Notes: generated from the letters alone by a model not told the origin. Shown: positions 1-9,853, counted from the first letter of the stretch. The stretch: 46,321 nucleotides of DNA from Paludibacteraceae bacterium (GCA_017527495.1 JAFXPY010000011.1:1-46321); one strand, 5' to 3'. Made by a program: numbers and translations.

Positions 1-3000
1 AAGCTTCATGAACAGCAAGATTGAGAGTTATGATAGAGTCGTATTCTGCATATTCGATTTTATGCTGATAGCCGCTAACCGATGTCGTCAGTTGCTCGCC
101 ATAGAAATCATATACATCACCTTCGCAGATGTCGGCATTTATAGTTCGTGGTCTGATTTCTTTTTCTCCCATTTTTACTTTCAGGACATAGATACTATCG
201 CAACCATTCTTTGAGATATGGGCATCGTAGTAGGTTCCGGCTTTAGAAATTATCTTACCATGCCATTCTATTGATTGATCTTTGAAAACAGTTTGATTTT
301 CATCGAAATGGTAGGAAGAACTATGTGTCAGAACAATAGTAACAAGGCTATCGCAACCGCTTACTGAAGTGAAATGGAAATCATAACTTTTTTCTTCGGT
401 CAGTTTCTGACCATTATAGCGATAGAAATCGCCCTCACATATTTCTGCCTTAATAACAGTATGCTCAACAGTTACAAGATCGACATGCAGTGTTATAGTA
501 CTGTCACAACCCTGACTTGTCTTGACGGTGTAAGAATAATCACCGCCTTTTGTTATTGTCTGCCCGTTCCATTTGAGTGATTGACCGCTGCAAAGTGTTT
601 CGTTTTCTTCAACCTCAACCTTGCATGGCTCGCCTATACCAAGGTGGAGAGTAACGATACTATCGCACCCGTCTTGATTTTTGAAAGTTGCAGGGTAAAT
701 ACCCGATTCGGTGTAGGTCTTACCATTCCATACATACGAACCTGTTGTATTGACATATTCTTCAACAACCGAACGATTGTCAGTAAGAATCAGACGATAT
801 ACTGCTTCTATACCTGCAGGAATAAACACTGTGTCATTGTAAATTCCCGGCTTAGAATAAGTTTTATTTCGCCATGTGATTTGGTCGCTTGTACATAGTG
901 CCAATTCCTCTTCAATAATTGGGAAAGAGAGTGTAGTGAGATGCAGAGTATAGTTTTGTTCGCATCCTGCACCTGAACTTGCAGTGGCATAGTATGTTCC
1001 CGCTTTATACAAGTCTTGCCCATAGAAATTATATACCATTCCTTCTTGAATGGTGTCGAAAATTTCGTAATCACCCGGTAGGATGGTGGAAATGGCAAGA
1101 TTCATCTGATACATTACACACTCGTCTAAATCGCGATATTCAATGGTGTAGTCAACATAATCAGCATCTTTGACATCTGATATATCAGGCAGATTATATG
1201 TCTCGCCATGGAATGTGTATGTCGGTTGATAGCAAATTGTGTCATATCCTATATCAGAAGGGTCGTCGAGCGTTAGTGTGAGTTCTACAATACTATCACA
1301 GCCATTGCGGGCAACGAGAGTGTCGTAATAAACGCCTGCTTCACGATACCAATTATAGTGCCAGCGATAAGCCGAGCCCATACGCACAACGGCACTCTCT
1401 TTTGAAAGATAGGTGTCATTAACATTCAAAACAAGAGTTACGATACTGTCGCAACCTGCTTTTGAAGTAAAATTGACATTGTAAGTACCCGATGTCGAAA
1501 ATTTCTGCGAGCCCAACTGATAATTATCACCTTTACAGATAGTGGCATAGACAGTGTCGCGCAATTCGTCAACGAGATGCAGATATGTCTTGGCAGTGTC
1601 TTTGCCTTCGTCGTTGCTAATAATCATTGTAACAACATAATCTCCCGGTGCCGCGTAGGTATGTTCCACCTTATCTTGTGTGCTCTTTGTTCCGTCGCCG
1701 AGGTCCCAACTGATTGTGTTATAAATAGTGTTGGCAGAAGCAGTGAAAGTGAATTTTTCTTTGTAACATTCAGCGTCATTATATTGTATGTCGGCGCGCG
1801 GGACATCATTAACAACAATTTGACCATTGAGATTGATTGTGGCAGAGCCTATAGTATAGGCGTAAGATTCGCACCAACCCAAGCCATACACATGAGCAAT
1901 AAAACCATCTTTAGATGTTTTTAAAGTGTGCGTTGCGTGGGGTATATTGATTTGTGCAAAGCGCAATTTATTATTACCTTTGAGTGGTTGAAATTGATCT
2001 GCAATAGAGGCTCCGTCAAGAATGGCATTTTCTGCACCTGCTATTGTAGTTACGATATTGACATAATGTGTTCTTGACTCTGATGTTTGGAAAGTGGCAA
2101 AAGTCATTTCCTCAATCATCTGCTCAATCGGACTTACATGCACACTTGCCGGATCACCAATCATATTATTATCGCGTGAGCCTTCAAGATAGATAAAAAC
2201 GGCAGAGGGTTGAGAAGTCTCAATAAATCCGCTCTCGTCGGTTAATCTAAATTGATGTGATTCACCCTCTTTTAGAGTGGCAATCAAAGTGCCGTTGAGT
2301 TTGACTGTTGTATTGTCTGCACTTGCAGTAATCATGACATAGTCACCATTCTGTCCTTTTGTTTTGGTAATGGCAAATTGCTTTCCCCACATTTGAGTTG
2401 GCATTTGCTGTTCAACGATGTGGTCGCACCATGGATTACCGGTAGGAACATTGATACATTGGTGACCTGAGAATACGGCAACATTTTTACTTGCTTCGAT
2501 GCGTGTTCCTGAAAAATCAGCATTATCATCTAATGACATAATCTGATATGTCTCACCTTTATTCAGTGTGATTTGGAAAGGAACACCTTTGATTTTACCA
2601 CCTGATGTTCTTGCCGCTGGCGTTATTGTTATTACAGTATTGTTATCTGTTCCCACAATGGCTAATTCTCGGCCATATCTTCCGCCAAGCACATTCTCGT
2701 AGGCTTGAACAATATAGTCCATACCAAGACCATTAGTGGACATCACAATCGTTGCATCATAGGTATGATCTTGAAAGTTTGACGCATAAAGCGAGATAGG
2801 TTGGTTGGCAGTTACTTGCAAACCTTTTTTTGAGATTTTTTCGAAATCAAAGGTGTAAGCCTGCTCGTTAGGCACAACCTGTTCTGCTGTTTTGTTGGCT
2901 TGCACAGTGAATGTAGTCGTCCAGTTGGTTTGTGGGTTTTTCACCGTTATTGTTGCATCGTAGCGTGACGAAGCAATCAACTTCAACTCACCATTGGACT

Positions 3001-3112
3001 GGTAGTTGTTCATGAAGGTAACCCAAAACTCAGTACCTTCTGTACTTGGTTTTGCCCATAAACAACATACACTACATAATGTTACAATCAATAGGTAAAT
3101 TCTTTTTTTCAT
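1..3112 (-). CDS. Large secreted surface protein, IgGFc-binding-like N-terminus, PKD domain and Cys-Asp-Ser repeats (3' end outside window)
   Basis: The frame is open from an ATG at 3112 to base 1 (1037 codons) with no stop, so the gene leaves the window. Residues 1-20 are a signal peptide (MKKRIYLLIVTLCSVCCLWA). Residues 21 to about 430 resemble the IgGFc-binding-protein N-terminal domain of Bacteroidetes adhesins (TEGTEFWVTFM near the start). A PKD domain lies at about 440-500 (WDLGDGTKS, then HTYAAPGDYVV). From about 515 onward there are roughly eight modules of 60-75 residues, each with an early Cys (ICKGDNY, LCSGQSL, ICEGDFY), a W/Y-NG element and GCDSIVTL near its end. This is typical of very long cell-surface proteins that end in a T9SS sorting domain; that end is not visible here. 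It follows the type-B T9SS gene by 69 bp and is probably co-transcribed. Adhesion is inferred from architecture only. Confidence 0.85.
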   Translation of the reverse strand, partial: MKKRIYLLIVTLCSVCCLWAKPSTEGTEFWVTFMNNYQSNGELKLIASSRYDATITVKNPQTNWTTTFTVQANKTAEQVVPNEQAYTFDFEKISKKGLQVTANQPISLYASNFQDHTYDATIVMSTNGLGMDYIVQAYENVLGGRYGRELAIVGTDNNTVITITPAARTSGGKIKGVPFQITLNKGETYQIMSLDDNADFSGTRIEASKNVAVFSGHQCINVPTGNPWCDHIVEQQMPTQMWGKQFAITKTKGQNGDYVMITASADNTTVKLNGTLIATLKEGESHQFRLTDESGFIETSQPSAVFIYLEGSRDNNMIGDPASVHVSPIEQMIEEMTFATFQTSESRTHYVNIVTTIAGAENAILDGASIADQFQPLKGNNKLRFAQINIPHATHTLKTSKDGFIAHVYGLGWCESYAYTIGSATINLNGQIVVNDVPRADIQYNDAECYKEKFTFTASANTIYNTISWDLGDGTKSTQDKVEHTYAAPGDYVVTMIISNDEGKDTAKTYLHLVDELRDTVYATICKGDNYQLGSQKFSTSGTYNVNFTSKAGCDSIVTLVLNVNDTYLSKESAVVRMGSAYRWHYNWYREAGVYYDTLVARNGCDSIVELTLTLDDPSDIGYDTICYQPTYTFHGETYNLPDISDVKDADYVDYTIEYRDLDECVMYQMNLAISTILPGDYEIFDTIQEGMVYNFYGQDLYKAGTYYATASSGAGCEQNYTLHLTTLSFPIIEEELALCTSDQITWRNKTYSKPGIYNDTVFIPAGIEAVYRLILTDNRSVVEEYVNTTGSYVWNGKTYTESGIYPATFKNQDGCDSIVTLHLGIGEPCKVEVEENETLCSGQSLKWNGQTITKGGDYSYTVKTSQGCDSTITLHVDLVTVEHTVIKAEICEGDFYRYNGQKLTEEKSYDFHFTSVSGCDSLVTIVLTHSSSYHFDENQTVFKDQSIEWHGKIISKAGTYYDAHISKNGCDSIYVLKVKMGEKEIRPRTINADICEGDVYDFYGEQLTTSVSGYQHKIEYAEYDSIITLNLAVHEA

Positions 3113-3120
3113 ATATTATT

Positions 3121-3183
3121 AAGTTTTTTTTTATCTTCAAATCTTCAAATTTTTTAATCATCAAATCTTCAAATCTTCAAATC
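3121..3183. repeat. AT-rich short direct repeats (ATCTTCAA units) between two surface-protein genes
   Basis: The 69-bp spacer is almost wholly built of 8-9 nt units of the type AATCTTCAA, several in tandem, plus T-runs. A related set (GATTTGAAG/GATTTGAGG) lies just downstream of the ATPase gene at 15921-15949 in the opposite orientation. I see no promoter or clear terminator in it. Confidence 0.6.
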
Positions 3184-4438
3184 ATCGTCCTACGAGATTG
3201 ACGACTCCTTTAAGTTCGTATTTCAACCCGTCGGCACCAGTGGCACGGATTATATAAACATAACCACCTACAGCAGCCGGGCGACCATTGATTGTTCCGT
3301 CCCATCCTTTGGCAGGGTCGGTCCAATGATAGACTTCGTGTCCCCAGCGGTTGTACACCCAGCAATCGAATTGTATGATTGACTCGTATGCCACGCGAAA
3401 CTCGTCGTTTTTGCCGTCGCCATTCGGGGTGAACACATTAGGTACTTGCAGTTTCGACACCGTCACGGTGATGACCGTGTCCATAGTGTCAGTCTGGCAT
3501 AAAGCATTGCTCACCACGAGTTTAACCTGATACGAGCCTGCCTCAGTAAAGGTGTAGCGATGTTCTTCCTCGGTGCGGTGAACAATCATATTATTACCTT
3601 TCATTATGCGCCAATCATAGTATGTTGCTGTTGGTTTGTTAGGATTAGCCTTGAAAAGTATGTCAAGCGGAGCAGAGGCGTTAAGTTGGGTATTCTCTTT
3701 TGGTCTGTTGCTTTCGTTTGAGAAACGGTTTTCTGCCTCCGTACCACGAATAGTGGTTATTGTTTGCAGTCTGCCGACAACGGCAACAGCGTCATAGTCT
3801 TGTGTTGCGAGAGTGTCGGGATGTACTTGCAGATAGTAGGCAAGACTGTCGGATTCGAGCAAGAACGAGGTACGGCAGAGATGAGCATCAATTGTTATCT
3901 GCCCTTGAAGTTCGATAGGAGTTGTAATCAGTGTGTCTGCCCAAGTTTGTTCGTTCCATGCGAGTGTGTGATAGGTCAGTATGGCTGTGCGTTTGACAGT
4001 ATGAGTAATGAAATCGCCACCGACATAAAGAATTTGCGGCAATGGTCCCTCTATTGAGAGGTGTGTTTTCTCACAACGGTCTGTTTCAGTTACAAAAGGT
4101 CGTAAATAGCTGTCTTTGAGTCGCAGTTGTTCATAGTCGAACACAACAACAGATGCTATTCTTTTGCCGCCTATATGAACTAAGTATGTTATTCCGTGGT
4201 CTGGATAGAGATAGTCAGTCCCTGTGGCCACTTGTAGAGAATCGCCCGCTTGATGCAGCTCGTACCATGTGGCTGATTCGCCATTGGTGTTGAGGTTGCA
4301 GTTGGCTATATCGGTTACCACAAAGAGATAGTCAACCCCGGGTGCATTAGCGTATTGATAGGCGTTACCTTCAATTCTTAGTTGTGCAAAACTTGCAACA
4401 CAAAGCAGAGATAATATGACCGTCAGAATATGTTTCAT
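3182..4438 (-). CDS. Secreted PKD protein with gliding-motility-associated (T9SS type B) C-terminal domain
   Basis: The protein has 418 residues. An N-terminal signal peptide (MKHILTVILSLLCVASFAQ) is followed by about 230 residues I do not recognise. A PKD-like domain lies at about 260-335 (YDWRIMKGN, then YTFTEAGSYQVKLVVSN). The final 90 residues are a CHU_C/gliding-motility-associated C-terminal domain (VPNVFTPNGDGKNDEF, VYNRWGHEVYHW, GWDGT, GGYVYIIRA). In the known family this domain directs export and surface anchoring through the type IX secretion system. The ATG overlaps the stop of the upstream thioesterase gene as ATGA, so the two are translationally coupled. A surface or adhesive role is inferred. 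Confidence 0.88.
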   Translation of the reverse strand: MKHILTVILSLLCVASFAQLRIEGNAYQYANAPGVDYLFVVTDIANCNLNTNGESATWYELHQAGDSLQVATGTDYLYPDHGITYLVHIGGKRIASVVVFDYEQLRLKDSYLRPFVTETDRCEKTHLSIEGPLPQILYVGGDFITHTVKRTAILTYHTLAWNEQTWADTLITTPIELQGQITIDAHLCRTSFLLESDSLAYYLQVHPDTLATQDYDAVAVVGRLQTITTIRGTEAENRFSNESNRPKENTQLNASAPLDILFKANPNKPTATYYDWRIMKGNNMIVHRTEEEHRYTFTEAGSYQVKLVVSNALCQTDTMDTVITVTVSKLQVPNVFTPNGDGKNDEFRVAYESIIQFDCWVYNRWGHEVYHWTDPAKGWDGTINGRPAAVGGYVYIIRATGADGLKYELKGVVNLVGR

Positions 4439-5736
4439 TGTTGGTTTTCGTCTTGTGGAATTACTATATCATCTTGTTGCTGATCAGGTAGGTATTTTTT
4501 CAGTGCTCGCTCTACCCCAACCTTCCACGAGTTGATAGACTCGTTGTCTAATTGCAGACCGCTTACCATTTTGATTACTTGGTCGATAGGCATTCCGTAG
4601 CGTAAGACACCTGAAATAAGTTTGGCATAGTTCCAAAATTCTTTGTCGAACTTATAGGAAAGCCCTTCCATTGTTGTTTTCAGTCCGCGTTTGCTGATAT
4701 ACTGGAAATCGTAGCGTTTCGTACCGTCGTCTTGCACCACTTTGATTATCTTACCCTCGGTTACAGATTTAGGAATCAGCAGTCCGCCATCTTCGTCGGC
4801 AAGACCTGTGAATATCTCGTATGGTTTGCCATTGAGAAGTCCGACAAAGGCTATCCATTTGTCTTTTTGGTTTTGGAAACGCACAATATCGCAATTCAGT
4901 TCAGTCGGTCGCTTGAGGTGTTTGCCTTGTAGCGAATTATTAGCATCTAATTTGGACGAATCGGCATTGACTATTGTGAGTTGGTCCCATTTCGGTTGGT
5001 TATCGATTCTGACCGGGTATGTAACTTTGCTGCATGTTGCACGCGCCACAGCCTGTCCATTCTCTTTGCGTACTTCAAAATTATGGGCTTGGTCGGTTTC
5101 CTTGTATGCTATTTCCACTTTCTCGTCCGCCATGACTTCTTGCAGATAGTTGATATCAACGCGAGTTGCCGGTATATTGGCTGCTTCCTGCCACGGCAGC
5201 GCATTGAGCATCCATTGCAGATAACGCACGCTATTGCAATGACCATTGAAATCAATGTCGGAATAAGTTGGCTGATAGGTATATGTACTTTCGCTCTCTA
5301 CTATTGGAAGTTTCAAAGGCATTTCCATACCATTGTCAATATTTGTTGCGAGCGACATAAATTTTTCTTCTTGCAGAATATTGACGGGACGGCGGGTTGT
5401 AAGATTTATCACAGCCCAAACCGACCTACCCAATCCTATCTGCTTGCCATCAACAAGAATACGATAGTTACGGATTGAGAAAAGTCGTTCTATGCTGTCG
5501 AGCCATGTCTGAACAATAATTTTCTTTCCCATTCGTGGGCGATAATCCAGCTGCCACGCAAGACGCGACACTACCCAGGCATAATTGTCTGCCTTGAGGT
5601 CGTCAACGCCTATTTTGAGCATATCAGCAGCCTTACCTGCCGAGTTGAGCAAGATTGATTCTATCTCCGACAATCGTATTGTATAGGAAGAATCAACCAT
5701 TTGAGGTTCTACTATGTAATCAAATTCAAAAAGCAT
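4435..5736 (-). CDS. Acyl-ACP thioesterase fused to a ribonucleotide-reductase-like C-terminal domain
   Basis: Residues 1 to about 245 are a double hot-dog acyl-ACP thioesterase, the enzyme that releases fatty acids from acyl carrier protein. The first hot-dog includes RLAWQLDYRPRMGKKIIVQTW. The second carries the catalytic D-x-N-x-H pattern in DIDFNGHCNSVRYL. Bacteroides thioesterases of this family normally end near residue 250. This protein continues to 433. Residues about 255-420 (LKRPTELNCDIVRFQN, GKPYEIFTGLADED, RYDFQYISKRG, FWNYAKLISGVLRYGMPI, SINSWKVGVERALKKY) look like the C-terminal TSCPD-type region of Bacteroidetes adenosylcobalamin-dependent ribonucleotide reductase. The terminal Cys-rich zinc ribbon of that enzyme is absent; the protein ends in a Q/D-rich tail. 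The reading frame is continuous and is coupled by ATGA to the next gene. The thioesterase call is strong; the origin of the second half is from recognition of the family pattern. Confidence 0.85.
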   Translation of the reverse strand: MLFEFDYIVEPQMVDSSYTIRLSEIESILLNSAGKAADMLKIGVDDLKADNYAWVVSRLAWQLDYRPRMGKKIIVQTWLDSIERLFSIRNYRILVDGKQIGLGRSVWAVINLTTRRPVNILQEEKFMSLATNIDNGMEMPLKLPIVESESTYTYQPTYSDIDFNGHCNSVRYLQWMLNALPWQEAANIPATRVDINYLQEVMADEKVEIAYKETDQAHNFEVRKENGQAVARATCSKVTYPVRIDNQPKWDQLTIVNADSSKLDANNSLQGKHLKRPTELNCDIVRFQNQKDKWIAFVGLLNGKPYEIFTGLADEDGGLLIPKSVTEGKIIKVVQDDGTKRYDFQYISKRGLKTTMEGLSYKFDKEFWNYAKLISGVLRYGMPIDQVIKMVSGLQLDNESINSWKVGVERALKKYLPDQQQDDIVIPQDENQQ

Positions 5737-5788
5737 AATTAATAGTTGTTAGTAGTTAGAGGTTAGACCGCAACACTGTTAGAAAGGA

Positions 5789-5836
5789 GAAAAGTGAAAG
5801 GCTCTTTCAATTTTCACCTTTCAACTTTCACTTTTC
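5789..5836 (-). terminator. Possible hairpin at the end of the S9 peptidase gene
   Basis: GAAAAGTGAAAG (5789-5800) pairs with CTTTCACTTTTC (5825-5836), a 12-bp inverted repeat with a 24-nt loop. It overlaps the last codons of the S9 gene. The 91-bp spacer down to the thioesterase gene shows no TAnnTTTG promoter on the minus strand, so the hairpin may only attenuate readthrough. Confidence 0.35.
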
Positions 5837-7984
5837 TTTAAGCCATTTGTCGAGCCAGCCGAAGAATGTTCTTTGCCAGAGCACTGAGTTTTGCGGTTTG
5901 GTTACCCAGTGGTTTTCGTCGGGGAATATCAATAGTTCGGCAGGTACTCCACGCATCTTGGCAGCATCAAATGCTGCCATGGCTTGATTGGGCAAGATAC
6001 GATAGTCTTTTTCGCCATGTATGCAAAGTATCGGCGTGTCCCATTTGTCAACAAAGAGGTGTGGTGAGTTGGCAAAGGTGCGTTGCGCAATTTCATTATC
6101 TTTTTCCCAGTAGGCACCGCCCATATCCCAGTTGGCAAACCATTTTTCTTCTGTTTCGAGATATTGCATTTCCATGTTGAAAATGCCATCATGTGCGATG
6201 AAGGCTTTGAAGCGTTTGTCGTGGTGTCCTGCTATCCAATAAACAGAGTAGCCACCAAACGAGGCACCCACACAGCCAAGGTGAGCAGTGTCAACATAAG
6301 GTTCGTTGCAAAACTCGTCGATAGCCGAGAAATAGTCGCGCATACATTGTCCGCCATAATCACCTGAGATTTGTTCGTTCCATTCTTTACCAAATCCGGG
6401 CAAGCCACGACGATTAGGGGCCACGATGATATAACCGTTGGCAGCCATGATATGGAAATTCCAACGATAACTCCAAAACTGCGACACAGGCGATTGTGGG
6501 CCGCCTTCGCAATAGAGGAGTGTCGGATATTTCTTTGTCGGGTCGAAATGCGGTGGATAGATAATCCATGTGAGCATACGCTGACCATCTGTTGTTGATT
6601 GCCAGCGTGGTTCAACGGTAGGCATGTCAAGTTGGTCGTAGATATGTTTGTTCTCGAAAGTTATTTGTTTGAGAATACCTTTTGTTTCGAGTTCGGAATC
6701 CTTCAGATACTGTTCAGTTTGTGCACCTGATTTGATTGCAAGAACCTGATCGATGTCAAACTTGAACAACTCGTTGGCTTCGAGCATTGAATGGCGAAGT
6801 GTGAAGACTGTGTTTTGATTGTGCAGGGCTGCAAGAACATAATCATACTGACCATCGGTAAGCTCTTGTATATTACCTTCCAAATCAATCAAATAGAGGT
6901 GTTGCAACGCATGCCATACACCGGCAAAAACGAGTCGGCTGTCGTCAAGCCAATCGTATTCATCCACATTGCTGTCGAAGTCACTGCTGATGAACTGTTT
7001 CTCACCTGTTTCAAGATTCATGACAAACAAGCGGTTTTGGTCACTTTCGTAGCCATCTCTTTCCATAGATTGCCATGCTATCATTTTGCCGTTAGGGGAG
7101 AATTTGGGGTTAGTGTCGTAACCCATCATGCCTTCTGTGATATTTTGTGTTTGTCGGGTCTTGACATTATAGAGATAGATGTCTGAATTGGTTGAGAGCG
7201 AGTATTCAAGCCCTGTTTTTTTACGGCAGGTGTAAGCCACAGTTTTAGAATCCGGACTCCATGCCAATTGCTCCATACCTCCAAAAGGTTTCATTGGGCT
7301 TTCGTAAGGTTCGCCGTCGAGTATGTCTATTATGTTGTCGATTTTCTCTCCGTCGAAATCAGCCACAAAAGGATGTGGTGCAGATGTTGTCCATTCGTCC
7401 CAGTGTTTGTACATCAAGTCGTCAATCACGCGACCTGTTGCAAGAGGTAGGTCGGCGTATTTTTCGGCAGTAGATTGTACAGTTTTAACCTGTGCCACAA
7501 ACAAAAGTCGTTTATGGTTAGGCGAGAAAGCGAAGCCTTCAATATCGTCTTTATAGTCGGTCAGACATTTTTTTTCTTTTGTGCGTACATTGATAGTCCA
7601 TACTTGGCACGAACCGCCTTCTGTAGAGAGATAAGCCAGAGTATTTTCGTCCAACCACTGCGGATTAGATTGGTGATAGACATCAGTGGTCAGACGCAAT
7701 GGCTCGTCATCGGTGAGCAGGAAGAGTTCAGAATTGCCTTTGTTTTTCTCTACAGAATAGTAGGAAACGGAGTATGCCACTTCACCTGTTTTCTGGTTCA
7801 CAGCCACTTCACCTATCCTGCCGAATGCCCAAAGTGCTTCAGGCGTCATCAATCGTTCAGGCAAACTGATTTCCTGTTTGCCAATCACTTCGTCTGTTGG
7901 AGTTGTTTGTTTATTGTTCATACATGCAGTTGTTGCAAGTGCTACTGCCATAATTAGTAATGTGTTAAGTTTGATTGATTTCAT
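5828..7984 (-). CDS. S9 family prolyl oligopeptidase (DPP5/acylaminoacyl-peptidase-like), exported
   Basis: The protein has 718 residues. The N-terminus MKSIKLNTLLIMAVALATTAC is a signal peptide ending in a Cys, so a lipoprotein is possible although the lipobox is loose. Residues 40-420 form a beta-propeller with WSPDSK- and FSPNGK-type blades. The C-terminal alpha/beta-hydrolase domain has the nucleophile motif GASFGGYS (Ser near residue 573), the acid in HGEKDYRI and the His in DENHWV, a complete S9 triad. The family cuts short peptides in the periplasm. It starts 6 bp after the ABC transporter gene, so it is likely in the same transcript. DPP5-like is my best subfamily guess. Confidence 0.88.
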   Translation of the reverse strand: MKSIKLNTLLIMAVALATTACMNNKQTTPTDEVIGKQEISLPERLMTPEALWAFGRIGEVAVNQKTGEVAYSVSYYSVEKNKGNSELFLLTDDEPLRLTTDVYHQSNPQWLDENTLAYLSTEGGSCQVWTINVRTKEKKCLTDYKDDIEGFAFSPNHKRLLFVAQVKTVQSTAEKYADLPLATGRVIDDLMYKHWDEWTTSAPHPFVADFDGEKIDNIIDILDGEPYESPMKPFGGMEQLAWSPDSKTVAYTCRKKTGLEYSLSTNSDIYLYNVKTRQTQNITEGMMGYDTNPKFSPNGKMIAWQSMERDGYESDQNRLFVMNLETGEKQFISSDFDSNVDEYDWLDDSRLVFAGVWHALQHLYLIDLEGNIQELTDGQYDYVLAALHNQNTVFTLRHSMLEANELFKFDIDQVLAIKSGAQTEQYLKDSELETKGILKQITFENKHIYDQLDMPTVEPRWQSTTDGQRMLTWIIYPPHFDPTKKYPTLLYCEGGPQSPVSQFWSYRWNFHIMAANGYIIVAPNRRGLPGFGKEWNEQISGDYGGQCMRDYFSAIDEFCNEPYVDTAHLGCVGASFGGYSVYWIAGHHDKRFKAFIAHDGIFNMEMQYLETEEKWFANWDMGGAYWEKDNEIAQRTFANSPHLFVDKWDTPILCIHGEKDYRILPNQAMAAFDAAKMRGVPAELLIFPDENHWVTKPQNSVLWQRTFFGWLDKWLKEK

Positions 7985-7990
7985 TGTATA

Positions 7991-9826
7991 TTAGTGTTGC
8001 ATTTGTACAAGTTTGGTGTAATACCCATTCAGCGCCATCAGTTCGTCGTGTTTGCCGACTTCCACTATCTGCCCTTGATTGACCACGCAAATAAGGTCGG
8101 CATTTTTGATTGTGCTCAATCGATGCGCTATGACGAGTGTGGTACGATTTTTCATCAGGCTTTCGAGTGCCTGTTGTACGAGTTTTTCGCTTTCGGTGTC
8201 GAGAGCCGATGTTGCCTCGTCAAGAATAAGTATGGGTGGGTTTTTGAGTATGGCTCGTGCAATAGAGATGCGTTGCCTTTGTCCTCCGGAGAGCTTGCAA
8301 CCGCGGTCGCCTACTGAAGTCTGGTAGCCATCAGGTGTTGCCATAATGAAATCATGTGCATTGGCAATACGGGCAGCACGCTCTACATCGGCTTGTGTCG
8401 CATTCTGAACACCAAATGATATGTTGTTGAAGAATGTGTCGTTGAACAAGATAGCCTCTTGATTGACATTACCCATCAACTCGCGCAAATCATATTTTGT
8501 GTATTCGCGTATGTCATGTCCGTCAATCAATATCTGTCCTTGCTGAACATCATAGAAACGCGGCAAGAGATCTGCCAGTGTTGTCTTTCCTGAACCACTC
8601 TGGCCTACAAGTGCCACGGTCTGGCCTTTTTTGATTTTCAGATTGATGTCTTTCAGCACAGGAATACCTGCAGTATAGTAGAACGACACATCACGATATT
8701 CAATCTCTTTTTCGAACGACTTGATTTCTACCGGGTGCTCAGGATCTTCAATGTTGTTAGGCGTCAAGAGTATTTTGTCAATACGCTCAAGCGATGCCGC
8801 GCCTTTGCGTATTGAATACATTGCTTTGGTCAGGTCTTTGGCTGGGTTGATGATGCTATAGAATATAACAAGGTAGTAGATAAATTGTGCTGCGTCGAGC
8901 GACGATTGTTCGTTGAGAATCAGCCTGCCGCCAAACCAAAGCAATATGGCAATAACCATTGTTCCGAGGAACTCACTCATCGGGTGTGCCATGACATAGC
9001 GACGATTCATTTTGTTGAAAGTTCTGCGAGTTGAGTTGTTGAGGTTTTCAAAACGCTCTTTGAGTTTTTCTTCTGCATTGAAAGCCTTGACGATACGCAA
9101 GCCCGACAGAGTCTCCTCAATCTGCGTGAGTATCTCGGCTGTTTGCTCTTGTCCGCGCGTAGATTGTGTCTTGAGAGACTTACCCACTTTACCTATCAGC
9201 AAACCGCTCAGAGGCAACAGAATAAGTACAAAAACAGTCAGTTTCCACGATAGGAAAAGCAAAGTGAACAAATAGATCAGAATCATGATAGGGTCTTTGA
9301 ACATCATGTCTAACGACGACATTATTGAGGCTTCCACCTCGCCTATATCGCTTGTCATACGCGACATAATGTCTCCCTTATGTTCCTCCGAGAAATACGA
9401 CAACGGCAATTCGATTACCTTATTGTAGAGCATGCGTCGCAAATCGCGCAACACACCGGTGCGTATTGGTATCATAAAATATGAAGCCATATAGGATGTT
9501 GCCACTTTCAAGAAAGTCATCACCACAAGTGCCAAACCAAGAAGAAACAACACCCAACCGGCTCCACGCTCGTCGATTTGCATCTGCAACCAATAGAACA
9601 TATTGTTTTTCACCACGCTCAACCACTCGTCAACAGTGCTCACCGCGTCAAACGACATATTCTGAGCCACACGCTCGTTGATACCGAAGAGTATTTGCAG
9701 CACGGGTATTATTGTGGCAAAAGAGAAAAGACTCAACACGGTGCTGAGCAAGTTGAACAAGATGTTGAGCACAACATCTTTTTTGTAAGGCGGAATAAAT
9801 CGTTTTAGCAGTTCAAAAAAATGCAT
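7991..9826 (-). CDS. ABC transporter, fused membrane and ATPase domains (MsbA-like lipid exporter)
   Basis: The 611-residue half-transporter has six membrane segments in residues 1-330, an ABC type 1 exporter fold. An ATPase domain follows with Walker A GQSGSGKTT (about 408), signature LSGGQRQR (about 512), Walker B ILILDEAT (about 535) and H-loop AHRL (about 570). Families of this shape flip lipid A core or other lipids across the inner membrane as homodimers. Two genes away lies lpxK, a lipid A enzyme, which fits an MsbA-type role, but the substrate cannot be read from sequence alone. Spacing is 27 bp to punA and 6 bp to the S9 gene. Confidence 0.9.
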   Translation of the reverse strand: MHFFELLKRFIPPYKKDVVLNILFNLLSTVLSLFSFATIIPVLQILFGINERVAQNMSFDAVSTVDEWLSVVKNNMFYWLQMQIDERGAGWVLFLLGLALVVMTFLKVATSYMASYFMIPIRTGVLRDLRRMLYNKVIELPLSYFSEEHKGDIMSRMTSDIGEVEASIMSSLDMMFKDPIMILIYLFTLLFLSWKLTVFVLILLPLSGLLIGKVGKSLKTQSTRGQEQTAEILTQIEETLSGLRIVKAFNAEEKLKERFENLNNSTRRTFNKMNRRYVMAHPMSEFLGTMVIAILLWFGGRLILNEQSSLDAAQFIYYLVIFYSIINPAKDLTKAMYSIRKGAASLERIDKILLTPNNIEDPEHPVEIKSFEKEIEYRDVSFYYTAGIPVLKDINLKIKKGQTVALVGQSGSGKTTLADLLPRFYDVQQGQILIDGHDIREYTKYDLRELMGNVNQEAILFNDTFFNNISFGVQNATQADVERAARIANAHDFIMATPDGYQTSVGDRGCKLSGGQRQRISIARAILKNPPILILDEATSALDTESEKLVQQALESLMKNRTTLVIAHRLSTIKNADLICVVNQGQIVEVGKHDELMALNGYYTKLVQMQH

Positions 9827-9853
9827 CTATTCTATTGGTTATTTTTTTCTGTT

